Source: Diphasiastrum complanatum
Taxonomy: Eukaryota; Streptophyta; Lycopodiopsida; Lycopodiales; Lycopodiaceae
Length of the DNA stretch: 64,000 nucleotides
Assembly (NCBI GenBank): GCA_029204225.1
Contig: CM055097.1
Coordinates: forward strand, 61,972,640-62,036,639
Reading direction: 5' to 3'
Shown piece by piece: positions 22,932-33,784 of this stretch. The translations under genes were made by a program, and so were the position numbers. The notes under the pieces are model-generated. The model saw only the letters and a list, made by a program, of their open reading frames with translations. It made no database searches and had not been told where the DNA came from. How positions within the stretch are numbered: position 1 is the first letter of the stretch; each line of letters starts with the position of its first letter.

Positions 22932-23399
22932 TGTTATGTACCATAACGGTACACCCTTCAGTGACGACCTCGCAAGGGGCATGACGCAGGATTGGAGTTA
23001 TCGACATGTTTAGGTGCCACGCATCACCATCCTAGGTGGTCACGTGTCGCCGGCAGGACCGTGCTTGATGGGACCCACTGTGCTATGCCTATATAGTGGT
23101 GGGGTTTCCCTCTTTCCATTCACTCAGTCTACTCGGGAGTTGGTGGATGGAGAGCACATGCATAAGCCAGGATGTATCTCTAGGCCAGGAGATGTGTGCT
23201 AGGGAGAGTCGAGTGCGATGGCTGGTGGTATGGGACGCAAGTTATCGTAGGAGGCTTGACCGGGCATGATTATGTCGATAGCTCCAGTGCATGGGGGTGG
23301 GTTGGTTGTGACCCTATGGATGGGCAATTACGGTGCGTCGTCACTGGTATGGGGTGTGCGGAACCTTCAAGGCACTCAATGGTCCTAGGGAGTTGCACA
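22932..23399 (+). mobile_element. 5' LTR of gypsy chromovirus family (copy B)
   Basis: A 468-bp LTR starting TGTTATG and ending GCACA, the inverted counterpart of 2799-3266. It has a TATA-like ctatatag at 23089-23096. The initiator tRNA-Met primer site follows two bases later, so this is a 5' LTR. The five bases before it are catgg, identical to the five outside copy A read in element orientation. The downstream 23414-23990 is probably leader; no gag ORF survives. Confidence 0.88.
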
Positions 23400-23401
23400 G
23401 T

Positions 23402-23413
23402 TGGTATCAGAGC
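23402..23413 (+). other. Primer-binding site (initiator tRNA-Met type)
   Basis: tggtatcagagc two bases after the LTR end at 23399. Confidence 0.88.
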
Positions 23414-24000
23414 AGTCGACTTCCTCTTGAGGTGCACAATTCCTTTATTTGCCTTTGCATTTGGGTATTCCTTTATTGGGAAATGTGGCTATTGGTTTAT
23501 TAAACCTTTGTTCAAGATAATTTTTGAAAAGATTGTATAGTAGCTAAAAGCCTAGTTTCTATTAATTTGGCTTTTCAATTGGGTTTTGTTCTTATTCAAA
23601 TCTAAGGATTTTGATTTTAGTAAGAAAAAACTTTATGTGAGTCTTAAGTTCTAAGTTGTTGGCTAATAACCTTGGAACTTTGTAGAAAAAAAAAGAAAAA
23701 TTTAAATAACATTTATTTGGTGTGGGTTTTAATTCCCATGATCAACACCCACCCCCCCCCCTTTGGCTTAGTGAAATTCTTATGATTAATCTGTGTACAC
23801 AATCCTCTAAGTTGTACAGACAGCTTTGCAATTGGTTTTTTTAACCTTTCCGAGTCCGCTGTTGGAACCATGCGGCTTAGGGAGCTGGCTGTTACAGAAA
23901 AAAATATATATATTTGCACGAGCCTGACTTCTGCCCGGTTGGCGCCCGTGTGGTGGAACCCTTAAGGGGAGGGTTGTATTCTTAATTCATAGCACGCTGA

Positions 24001-24028
24001 TCTGCAGGTACAATTATGTACCTGCAGA
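24001..24028. repeat. 28-bp palindrome with PstI-like arms
   Basis: Arms tctgcaggtac (24001-24011) and gtacctgcaga (24018-24028) surround aattat. It could mark an excision or insertion boundary at the end of the gypsy copy B remnant. The following 24030-24700 contains no gene that I recognise. Confidence 0.85.
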
Positions 24029-24732
24029 AAGTTTTTTTTGTGGGATACTTGACACTTTGTATGTTGGTATAATACAATCAATACATTTACATTGGGTATT
24101 TCTCCTCTCTTGTTTAATAAATTTGCAAAGCAATTCTGAACATGTCATGATCTGATGACAATGATGATTTTCTACTCATCAATCATCTAATTTTCTCTTC
24201 CTGTATGAACTTGCATGCTTTTCTAAGCTTGTTGTATTGTGTGGACTTTGTTATATGTCGAATTTGAACTCTGCGATAGAACTACTAAAACAATTGACAA
24301 ATGTAGTTTCGTTTTTCATTGGTTCCTCCATGTTGTGTATTTCGATGAAATGTTGCTCGTGCTTGCCAGCGTGACTTCTCCATCCCTTGTGATGACCATA
24401 CACTCAAGCTTCCATATGTATGTGCAAAAAATGTTGTATGATCTCTTAGTATGTGCTGCATATGTCAAAATCATAATGTTAGTCTTATGTTTGGATCTAA
24501 ATATGTATGAAAATTTGAAAGCATTTTGAAATTTTTATACTAACCATGTAATGAGTGATGTGATCTTCTCCCCATGCTTTTGATACTGCATTAACAAACT
24601 CGACACAAGTCCTTTGGACAGCTTTCTTATCAATATAGAGTATTTTTCTTTGCTTAAAATAGCAATCATACTATCAAGCTTCTTCCATACATCAACTTTT
24701 AGTACTCTGGTTTTGCCGTCTTTCTCAAAGTC

Positions 24733-27000
24733 CTAAGTGGCAGCAATAATATTTGTCCAGAGTGAGTGTTGAATATTAGAAGCCTTACCAGTATGATTTG
24801 ATAGAAAACGACGTGCTTTTGCTCCTCCTATGCTTGGCTTAGTTGGCATGTCCCCATTCTTTCCTGAAAGCTTTTCATCTTTTTTGAATTTTGACATGTC
24901 CTTTATGGATCCTGCTTTTGATAAAAGATCTTCTAATCGAGAGATAGCTTCCTTTGCTAATGATGTTGGCTTAGTTTCCAAGCAAAAGCTATATGAAGAT
25001 AAATGATCTTTTCTATTAATCTAACTTTTGCATGAAGAGTGCAAACATGCACATTTTTTAAGGGGATAGGCAGCACAGGCTTCCAGTTTGGATCTGCATA
25101 TTCTCTAGTAATTCCTGTACTCCTAGTTACATCTTTTGCCATTTTCATGCAGTACAAACAAGGATGTTTTGATGTAGCACCGTGAGAGACATTATACATA
25201 CATTTCAACGTTTTCAAATCACCTGCTAAGTGCCATTCAACATTGAAGTCTCCAACTTCTGGAACATTGAGAAGTCCTCCATCCATATGGTCCTTGATGA
25301 TCCTAAGATAAGATGTCCTTGAGAATATCCATGATAATATATCATGATCCTCTTTCAGCACCTGTCCAAAGAATAAATCAGACTTAGTTTACAATGTATT
25401 AATACTATTCAATGAATGTAATGTAATAATGAGACTAGTTACCTGAAATGCTGCCAACCACCATATATCATTTTCTGACTGGACACTGAATCTGAAATCT
25501 TCTTGGTTCTCTGTTTGTGATAGGGCACCATTCATGAGAGTTAACCCTCTCCATCTTCTGCCCTTTCACAATTTCTGACTCATCTAACTTAAGTACTATG
25601 ATTATTTTGCCATTCACCTTTTCATAGGTTATATCATAGAATGTGACAATGTATCTCAGCAAGTAATTTAGATCAACAAATAAATTGTTTGATGAATTAT
25701 AGAATATCGATCTTCCATCAGTTTCATACACCTCCTCAATATGAAATGAAGCTCCAGTGATCTTATGCATACCTATGTTTAATGTATCTCTCTCTTTCTT
25801 CAAGTGATATGTCCTAGGGATTGGGACTTTTCTTATTTGAACTTGCTTAAAAGCTTCTCTAATAGTTTAAATATTGTTGCATATGCTTACCTACTAATAC
25901 TTGCAAACAAATAAATTGTTTGATGAATTATAGAATATCGATCTTCCATCAGTTTCATACACCTCCTCAATATGAAATGAAGCTCCAGTGATCTTATGCA
26001 TACCTATGTTTAATGTATCCCTCTCTTTCTTCAAGTGATATGTCCTAGAGATTGGGACTTTTCTAATTTGAACTTGCTTAAAAGCTTCTCTAATAGTTTA
26101 AATATTGTTGCATATGCTTATCTGCTCATACTTGCAGAATCACAAGCACCCTGAACTATAGCCTTATCTAAAAAAAATTGAATGTCCACCATCAAAGACT
26201 CTGCTATTTTACACTTTACATTTGAAATCCTACTGTTCATCATGATATGCTCAGTGGATTTGCAAGTCAATATTGTGTCCAATGACATTCCTAGTGAAGC
26301 ATTGTCTTTAATATTCCGAGGAGCTACTAATGCAGATCTGCAAAAAAAACAAATAGCTAACAGAATATCACCATAGCTGAAATTAAATCCAAATGTCATT
26401 GAAAAACTTACAAAATTCAGAATATGCTTACTTGAATGCACGGATCCTTCTATTTCGGTAACCTCCTTTTGAAAGCGTTTGAATATCCTTGCAACTTTGT
26501 CGCTTTCACTTCTTACTTTCAGCCTTCTTCTTTGTCAAATCCACATCCTTCAATAATTGTAAGTTTTCAATACGAATAGACTGTAAGACCGATTGCATTC
26601 GCTCTAGTTCTGATTTGATATTGATTGTTATCTTTTGTAATGATTCATTATTTTTTTTAAGTTGTTCATTTTTTTCTAACGTCTTTTGGAGATGACAATC
26701 TCTATTCTGACAATAAGAGGATATCCGAATTAACTCACCTTCTAAAAAGTGAACTTTATTCATATAAAGTTGTTTTCCATGGTTCTGCAATCTTTCACAA
26801 TATCCTAGTAATCCACTATGCCCATTGCATATCCATGTAACTAAATGAGTTATTGAAGAGAATGTGGGATGTGTCAAAGTGCTTGGATCTTGTGGATATA
26901 ATGTTCCATCTATCTATAAATCCAAGTTTTTTTTTCCTTCTGCCCTGTAACGAGAACAATCCTCAATAGATATTTGAATTGCTTTACCTCCTCTTCTCTG
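24733..27000 (-). pseudogene. Decayed multi-exon gene of a probable DNA transposon (D2)
   Basis: On the - strand, a chain of open segments joined by believable splice sites reads inward from 27000. First comes a segment with QRRGGKAIQISIEDCSRYR. A coiled-coil-like stretch follows at 26877-26506, rich in K, E and L. Then come a segment at 26441-26130 and an exon at 26085-26000 ending at a GTATGC donor. The block 25803-25560 contains KLDESEIVKGQKME. The C-terminal part at 25361-24957 has GDLKTLKCMYNV followed by a possible metal-binding HPCLYC, and ends with 24981-24733. One frameshift near 25550 and a 231-bp exon duplication break it. I do not recognise the family; the terminal repeat at 27500-27540 suggests transposon origin. 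Confidence 0.5.
25675..26136 (-). repeat. 231-bp tandem duplication including an exon
   Basis: Units 25675-25905 and 25906-26136 are nearly identical. Each contains the exon encoding TYHLKKERDTLNIG plus its flanking intron ends, so the duplication disrupts the normal exon order of D2. Confidence 0.9.
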
Positions 27001-27487
27001 CAAAGGTGCCAAATCAATAGGGGTATATACATGTAGATGATATAATGTCATCATAAAAAAAATAATAGAGTAATCAGTTGCATCAAAGTACTATGACCAG
27101 ATTCTATGAAGCAAACCAAAATACTCATCTTTGATTATATTATATTATATGTACGATCAATCCAATCCCCATGCTTGTATGCTTGATTCAAATTTGGAAA
27201 TGCCACTCATTTTTTCATTCCAATAGGTAGTTGGCGCTCATATTTCCATTCTCGTGGAAGGAATGCATATGTAAACATTTTGCAATTTTTCCTGATTCGA
27301 ATTTGGAGATGGCGGTCATATTCTAGATCCAATGAAAATATTGCCCTTTTCAGTCAAGTTATACTGCAAACTGTTAACAGTTCTTATTAGTGACTATAGA
27401 CACTGTGGTTAGATCATTGGGAGTTGGGGAGGCCTTGGGAGTGGTGTGGGCAAGCAAATAAACAATATTGTTTTTTTTATTTTGATA

Positions 27488-27543
27488 TATTTCTATATCC
27501 TACATGGCATTCCTTAAAGGGTCTTTTTGATATTGAGAATTCC
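27488..27543 (-). mobile_element. Terminal repeat of D2 transposon, abutting copia gag
   Basis: The sequence ggcattccttaaagggtctttt ... gaattcctctaatg is the reverse complement of the left end of the foldback element (5054-5110), including the terminal cctc followed by TA. Copia gag coding begins directly after it, which implies that the transposon inserted into the gag of element E. Confidence 0.7.
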
Positions 27544-28240
27544 TCTAATGGATTCACTAAAGAAGATTTATGAATCCAATAACACTTCAAAGAGTGCTTA
27601 TGCTACGAAACTTGATCTTGCAAAGCATGAGGGGAAGTGGAGAAAATGGACAAGAATATGTCCTAAGGATAAAATTTTTGAACAAAGAATTGGGATCTGT
27701 AGGAGAGAATATCCAAGACAGTGAACTAGTACAAGTAAGTTTGAATGGATTAGGAGATGAGTTCTCTAATCTAGTTCAATCTTTTGCTATTCAAAACCAA
27801 CTTCCATCAACTGAAAAATTGCATAATGTTCTTGTGGACGAGGAGAGTAGGTTTCTACACCTCAAAACAAGAATGGGGTCCTTATCACTACGTAATGGTG
27901 ATGAGAAAGCAAACTTCACATCTAAAGGGAAAAAGAAGACTCATCCTTTCAAGAAGATCCAAGGCAAGGAGACCGAGGCAAAGGATGGAGGATCTACCTC
28001 CAAAGAGAAGCAAAAGAACAAAGCAAAGCTAAAGTGTTTCTTTTGTGGGAAGAAAGGACACTTGGCTTCCGAATGCTATAAGAAGAAGAATGCACAAGGG
28101 AGTGAAGATCAAGGCAATCTTGCACAAGGGGAGGAGGAAGAGGATGGCTTCAATACATCCTTGATGGTAGCATCTACACCAACATCAAGCCAAGAGACAT
28201 GGTGGATTGATAGTGGGGCTAGTCCCCCATTCAATTTGTA
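27544..28240 (+). pseudogene. Copia family E gag with zinc knuckle
   Basis: Gag of a copia element lacking its N-terminal third, which was displaced by the DNA-transposon end at 27543. It contains the D-S-L-K-K-I-Y-E-S-N-N-T-S core, then VLRIKFLNKELGS, and a CCHC zinc knuckle of form C-F-F-C-x4-H-x4-C near 28038-28080. The protease start W-W-I-D-S-G-A-S follows at 28200. A frameshift lies near 27590 and another near 28225. Gag would build the virus-like particle; this copy cannot. Confidence 0.88.
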
Positions 28241-29585
28241 ATGATTCTAAGAAATCAATCTACACGGTTAGTGATCAAGAATGCAAGATAGATGGCATAG
28301 GATCTATTCCATTATGCTTAGGATCATCTAAGAGGATAGATCTTCATAATGTTTTGTATGTTCCATCCATTACAAAAAACTTGCTTAGTGTTGGTCAATT
28401 AATGGACAATGGACTAGATGTACATTTCAAGAATGGAGTGTGTTCCATCTTGAAAAATGATAAGTGCATAGCTAGTGGCATTAAGCAAGGAAGGCTCTTT
28501 AAGTTGGATACTAATGTGGCTATTGAAAGTGTGAATATGGTTAGGGAGGAGTTGACTCAAGTGGAGCTTTGGCACAAAGATTGGGCCATCCTAATCTTCA
28601 AAAAATGGAATCCATGGCATCAAAGGAGCTAGCTCGCGGCCTACCAAAAGCTTTCAAGAAGTGTGGCAAAGTGTGTGAGGCATGTGGCCTTGCAAAGTTA
28701 CACAAGACTTCCTACAAGAGATCTTTAACAAGATCTACCTCACCTTTAGATCTTATCCATTCAGATGTACATACTTTTTCTCATGAAAGTAATGGAGGTG
28801 CTTTAATGTATGTAACCTTTATAGATGATTGTACTAGATACACTTGGATTGAATTATTGCCTAAGAAAAACCTTGATATGATGCTTTTGTAAAGTTTAAG
28901 TCTCTAGTGGAAAAACAACTTAGTTCTTGCATTAAAGTTCTAAGATGTGATAATGGAGGAGAGTATATCTCCAACAAGATGAGAGACTTTTGTGAGATCA
29001 ATGGTATTAAGAGAAAACTCACTTGTCCTTACACCCCCCAACAAAATGGGTTGGCCGAGAGGAAAAATAGGAAGTCTTTGTGAATGTGCAAAGTCTTTAA
29101 GACTTGATGCATCTCTACCCATCACTTTTTGGAGGGAGGCCATAACTTGTGCTAATTACTTATGTAATAGTGCTATTGGTGGGATCTCACCATTTCAAGC
29201 TTTGTTTGGCAATAAGCCCAATTTAAAAGATTTTAAAGTGTTTGGATGTATATGTTATGTCAACATTCCTTTGGAAACAAGAAGGAAAGAAGATGCAACT
29301 TTCTTCAAAGGAATATATGTAGGCTATAGTGAAAATAGCAAAGGATATAGGATATTTGATCCTATTTCAAAGAAAGTAAAACTTAGCAAGGATGTCTTAT
29401 TTGATGAATCTCAAAGTTACAAGCTGTCTCCAAATGCATCTATTCTCTTAGGTGATGAAGATCTTGCAAAGCCCGAGGAGGAGCCTCTTGAAAATGATCT
29501 TTTGGAAGATCAAAATCAAGTTCCAAACTTAGCCGAGAAGATCCACAAGGAGCAAGGCCAAGCCTTCAAGGCTCACATACTTTGA
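28207..29585 (+). pseudogene. Copia family E protease and integrase
   Basis: After the DSGAS protease start, the frame continues at 28207-28632 with a GAG-pre-integrase segment (NLLSVGQL, then the W-H-x-R-L-G-H region, frameshifted near 28580). The integrase runs from 28569: HTFSHESNGGALMYVTFIDDCTRYTW supplies the first catalytic D near 28820, CDNGGEY the second near 28950, and QNGLAERKNR the catalytic Glu near 29050. Frameshifts occur near 28580, 28890 and 29070. Unlike the C1-family integrases in this window, the catalytic Glu is retained. Confidence 0.88.
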
Positions 29586-29643
29586 GAAAGGGAAGCAAAG
29601 GGAAGGCACAAATCCTTCTACCTCTTACTCTTTCCTAACCACA

Positions 29644-31280
29644 ATGCTTGAAGAGCCATCATGTTATGAAGATGCAAGTAGATCACAAGTTTGGAGAGAT
29701 GCAATGCAAGTAGAGTTTGATGCTTTGATAGATAATCAAACTTGGAATCTTGTACACCTTCCATATGGGAAAAAGCCAGTTGCATGTAAGTGGATCTATA
29801 GATTAAAGTACAATAAAGATGGATCTATAAGTAAGTACAAAGCTAGATTGGTTGCTAAGGGTTTTCTTCAAACTAAAGGCATACATTATGAAGAAACATT
29901 TGCTCCTATAGCAAAGCTTGTATCCACTAGATTGATCATTTGTATTGCTACTTTATTCAAGTGGAATCTCTATCAAATGGATGTGGCAAATGCTTTCTTG
30001 AATGGCTGGTTGGAGGAGGAAATATACATGTTGCAACCTGAGGGCTTCATCAAGGATGGTGAGGAGGACAAGGTTTGCCACTTAAGGATTGATCATTTGT
30101 ATTGCTACTTTATTCAAGTGGAATCTCTATCAAATGGATGTGACAAATGCTTTATTGAATGGCTGGTTGGAGGAGATAATATACATCTTGCAACCCGAGG
30201 GCTTCATCAAGGATGGTGAGGAGGACAAGGTTTGCCACTTAAGGAAGAGCCTATATGGCTTGAAGCAAGCACCTAGATCTTGCTACTCTAGGTTGCATGA
30301 TTTTCTCTACTCTATTGGCTTTGTGATAAGCTCTTATGAGCCTTCTTTGTACATCAAATTAATGATGGAAAGATCATCATTTTAGTACTTTATGTTGATG
30401 ATATCATATTGACAGGAAATGATGGTGAAGGCATAAGAAATGTTAAAGTTTCTTTGTCTAGTGAATTCAAGATGGTAGATCTAGGACTTCTTAAGTTCAT
30501 ACTTGAAATAGAAGCTACTAGAGGTAGTGATTTTACTTCTATAAGTCAATCAAAGTATGCTACTTCCATTCTTGAAAGGTTTGGCATGAAAGATTGTAAG
30601 GGGATTGACACCCCTATGGAGCAAGTTTGTAAAGTTACTAATGATTGTGATGAAGCATCCTTTGACATGACACTCTTTAGGAAGCTAATAGGCTCCTTAA
30701 TCTATTTGACAATCACTAGACCAGATTTGAGTTATAGTGTAATTAAGTTAAGTCAATATATGCAAGGTCCCTTGATGCATCATTGGAAAAGTGCCAAGAG
30801 AGTGCTTAGATATGTCTCTTCTACTAGATTTTTTGGCATTCTCTATCAAGAATCTAACTTGTACTTGAGAGCATTTTCGGATTCAAATTTTGTAGGAGAC
30901 AAGATGGATAGAAGATCCATAAGTGCATTTGTCACTTTTCTTGGTGGATGAGTGATATCTTGGCCAAAAAGCAAGATACAAATTCTCTTTCCTCTTGTGA
31001 CGCCGAGTACAGGGCATTGACTTCAACAACCAAAGAACTCCTATGGCTAAGAAGACTTTTGGTGGAGCTTCAAGTGCTAAAGGCCGAGGAGGTCCCTTAC
31101 ATCTATTGTGACAATCAATCTTCTCAACAAATTGCTACCAATCCAATATTCCATTCTATAACAAAGCATATTGAGATAGCTCATCACTTTGTGAGGGAGA
31201 AGGTGCAATCCAAGGAGCTGTTCAACTTCATCATGTGCCATCATCCGAGTGCATAGCTGATATCTTAACCAAACCTTTGG
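29644..31280 (+). pseudogene. Copia family E reverse transcriptase and RNase H
   Basis: The RT begins with the W-R-D-A-M-Q-x-E segment at 29690 and the conserved CKWIYRLKYNKDGSISKYKARLVAKG block at about 29790-29860. The catalytic YVDD is at about 30390. A 157-bp tandem duplication (29931-30087 and 30088-30244) in the middle shifts the frame. RNase H carries the DAEYRALTSTTKELLWLRRLL block at about 31000-31060 and ends at 31256, with a frameshift near 31240 before the typical C-terminal ADILTKPL. The enzyme would copy element RNA into cDNA; this copy is dead. Confidence 0.9.
29931..30244 (+). repeat. 157-bp tandem duplication inside RT
   Basis: Units 29931-30087 and 30088-30244 differ at a handful of sites. 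The unit is not a multiple of three, so the second copy is read out of frame and the RT is broken. Confidence 0.95.
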
Positions 31281-31367
31281 CTAAAGATTCATGTTTCAAG
31301 TTAAGAGATGCTCTTGGAGTTGTAGATAGATGTACATTAGACTTGCCAAGTTAGAAGTGAGGAGGAG

Positions 31368-32159
31368 TGTTAAAAATGTCACTTCCAACTTGATGTACCT
31401 TGTAGATCTCAAGTTAATTGATCTTGATAGGATCTCACACATGTGGAGTCTGTTCCCACGTGTGAAAGAATGTACAAAAGTCACTTTTATAGATTGATTT
31501 TAGCTTGATCTACACTAGTGTGAAATTGACCTTTGAGTAGAATCTTGAAAATGGTCAAATTGGTCAAACTTTGTGTAAATAGATTGGACTTCCATGTGAA
31601 TGAGTTGTTATTCACACATGTCAAGATACCATTCACACCTGTGGATAAGCTTCTAGAAGATAAGACAGGAAGATCCCATTAGATCCTATTTTATAGGGAA
31701 TATTCCTATAAATGTGGAAGACTAGCTTTTTGTTTTCTAGCCAAAGAGAATAGTCAACTTTGGGAAATGAGCACATATGGCTCCCATTGGTGGATCTGGA
31801 TGACTAGGCACTCTTCACACGTGTGAAGGCTTGCTGGACAGTACACAGCTCATGGATGTACTTGATCTATAAAGGGATCAACCAGATCAATAACAAGTTG
31901 ATGTGACATTGGCAAATTTTAGTCTTGGTTGTGTTTTCCACATTTGTCTTGAGTTTTTATGATTGGAATGCATTTGTAAGCTAATGGACTTTATTGTATG
32001 TAAACAGGCCGTACTGGTACTATCCTCCACACGTGTGAGGCCGCCCATCCATGTTTTTGATCATTTGATCCATTGTTCTTGCTTAAATCATAGTGTAAAG
32101 CATCTAGATCAAGATCTAACACCTAGAACTTGATAGATATTTGGATTAAGCAATCAACA
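31368..32159 (+). mobile_element. 3' LTR of copia family E
   Basis: A 792-bp LTR, TGTTAAAAATG to AATCAACA, preceded by a purine-rich tract (gaagtgaggaggag) that serves as polypurine tract. It has a TATA-like ctataaag near 31867 and repeated CACACGTGTG-type palindromes. Its inverted relative is at 7382-8182. The 5' LTR is not in the window. Confidence 0.9.
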
Positions 32160-33784
32160 ACTCTCCTTTTTCTCTAAAAATTGACATTACTTTCCAATGA
32201 TCTGAGAGATATCAAGGTTTTTTGTTTGCAAAACAGCTAAAGAACCCTCGCACAGCCAACCCTCACACCAGAGAACCCTCATAGACTAGATCAGTGGAAA
32301 GATCTCACCAGATCTAGCTACTGTCAAAATCTCAGGTCAATTAGTGGAAGGAGTAAAATGTTATCAAGGGAAAACCACCATAAGGGGCCTGATTTTCACT
32401 TCCAACCAATCAGAAACAAAAAGACGATGATTAAGTATGAAAATAAGAAACCAATTTTTAGTAAATGTCGATTGTCTTCCCTAAACCACATATGTTAGTC
32501 TAACTACGGTTAGTTTAAAATAGTCTTATATTAACCACAAGTGTTAAGCCTTGGGCACTCGAGAAACTTGCAGATAGGAAATACGATCCAATCACAAGTC
32601 AAGACCCTGCCTAGCAAAAGTTTTGAATTGTACAAAAATATGATCGGAAAGTTCTAAAAGAATTTTGACTAGTGAACAACGTTACAATATTTCACGGGTG
32701 TAAATACATAACCAGGCCATGTGTACATTGATTGAATAGTCAAATAGTCAAAGAAAGCATCTTGACAAAAGGCCCTTTTGGTGTTCGAACTCCCTCTAAT
32801 GAATCATTTAGGAACTTCTCCTCTATTCCTTCTACAACTTTCTATAACTCTTTAGCCATTAAGATGGCTTCCATTTTGAATCTCCACATGTGATAGTTAC
32901 TTCCATCTAGTTTGTCGATCATCAACATTCTGTTGATGGTGGAATCAATGGGTGGATGATCATGACAAGTAGAATAAGGAATAAAGCACTATTGCTAGCT
33001 TTTGTCAATCCAAGATCATTCAAGTAGTCTATCAAGTTTAGATAGTAACGAGATCTAACATATTGTTGTATCAGTAATCAAGATCTAATACCATGTCAAA
33101 TATTGTACAAGGATACGACTTAAAGGATTCACATGAGTATAAAAACTCTGATCATATAAATTTTCTTTCAAATTTCTTAGATTGATAATGATACTATCAA
33201 ACTATCAATCTAGCCTACTATTCAAAGCAAATTAAGGCGTAGTAGATAGCCATGGTTGTTTTGATATATAGATGGTTAATTTGATTGACAGTTAAGAATG
33301 GAAATAAGGAATATATAGAACAAACACAGATCATGAGCCGCTAAATCATGAACCTGATTTAAATGAACTAGTATGAACTATATTGAGATAATATAAAATT
33401 AAAAGAGAGCTTAACAAGTGACAATCATGCACGAAAATATTTTGGAGTGATCCTTGAAAGGTATGTCATTCAATAATGAAACTGTATTATACATTAATAT
33501 GAAGCATTCACGTGTTGCTCGTACTTCTCAAATTAATACAAAAATTGACAATTTAATATTGAGATGACCAAAACAATTGCACAAACATTTGATGCTGATT
33601 CGCTGTTTTTCCACTTGTTTGATGGATCTGATTGCATGTATCTTTATTCTCATACTCAAATTATTATGCGTTACATCTCATATGCGATCATGTAGATAGT
33701 AGCTAATTATCAGGCTATTCACTCTCACTTTGATTCCATACTTGTATAAATAGAGGGCACATATTTATGATAGCTACTAGGTCA
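32160..33784 (+). other. Repeat remnants, no gene recognised
   Basis: Just after the LTR come three copies of an aaccctcgcac-like word at 32240-32290, related to the cluster at 8183-8900. Near 32770-32795 there is a weak match to the foldback terminal repeat (cccttttggtgttcgaactccctctaatg). The segment 32930-33060 resembles LTR sequence. The rest is AT-rich with no coding signal. Confidence 0.5.

Noticed and set aside
24239-24529. 96-codon + strand ORF
   Set aside because: Hydrophobic, Cys- and Met-rich translation of AT-rich sequence with no homology I can recognise and no supporting context.
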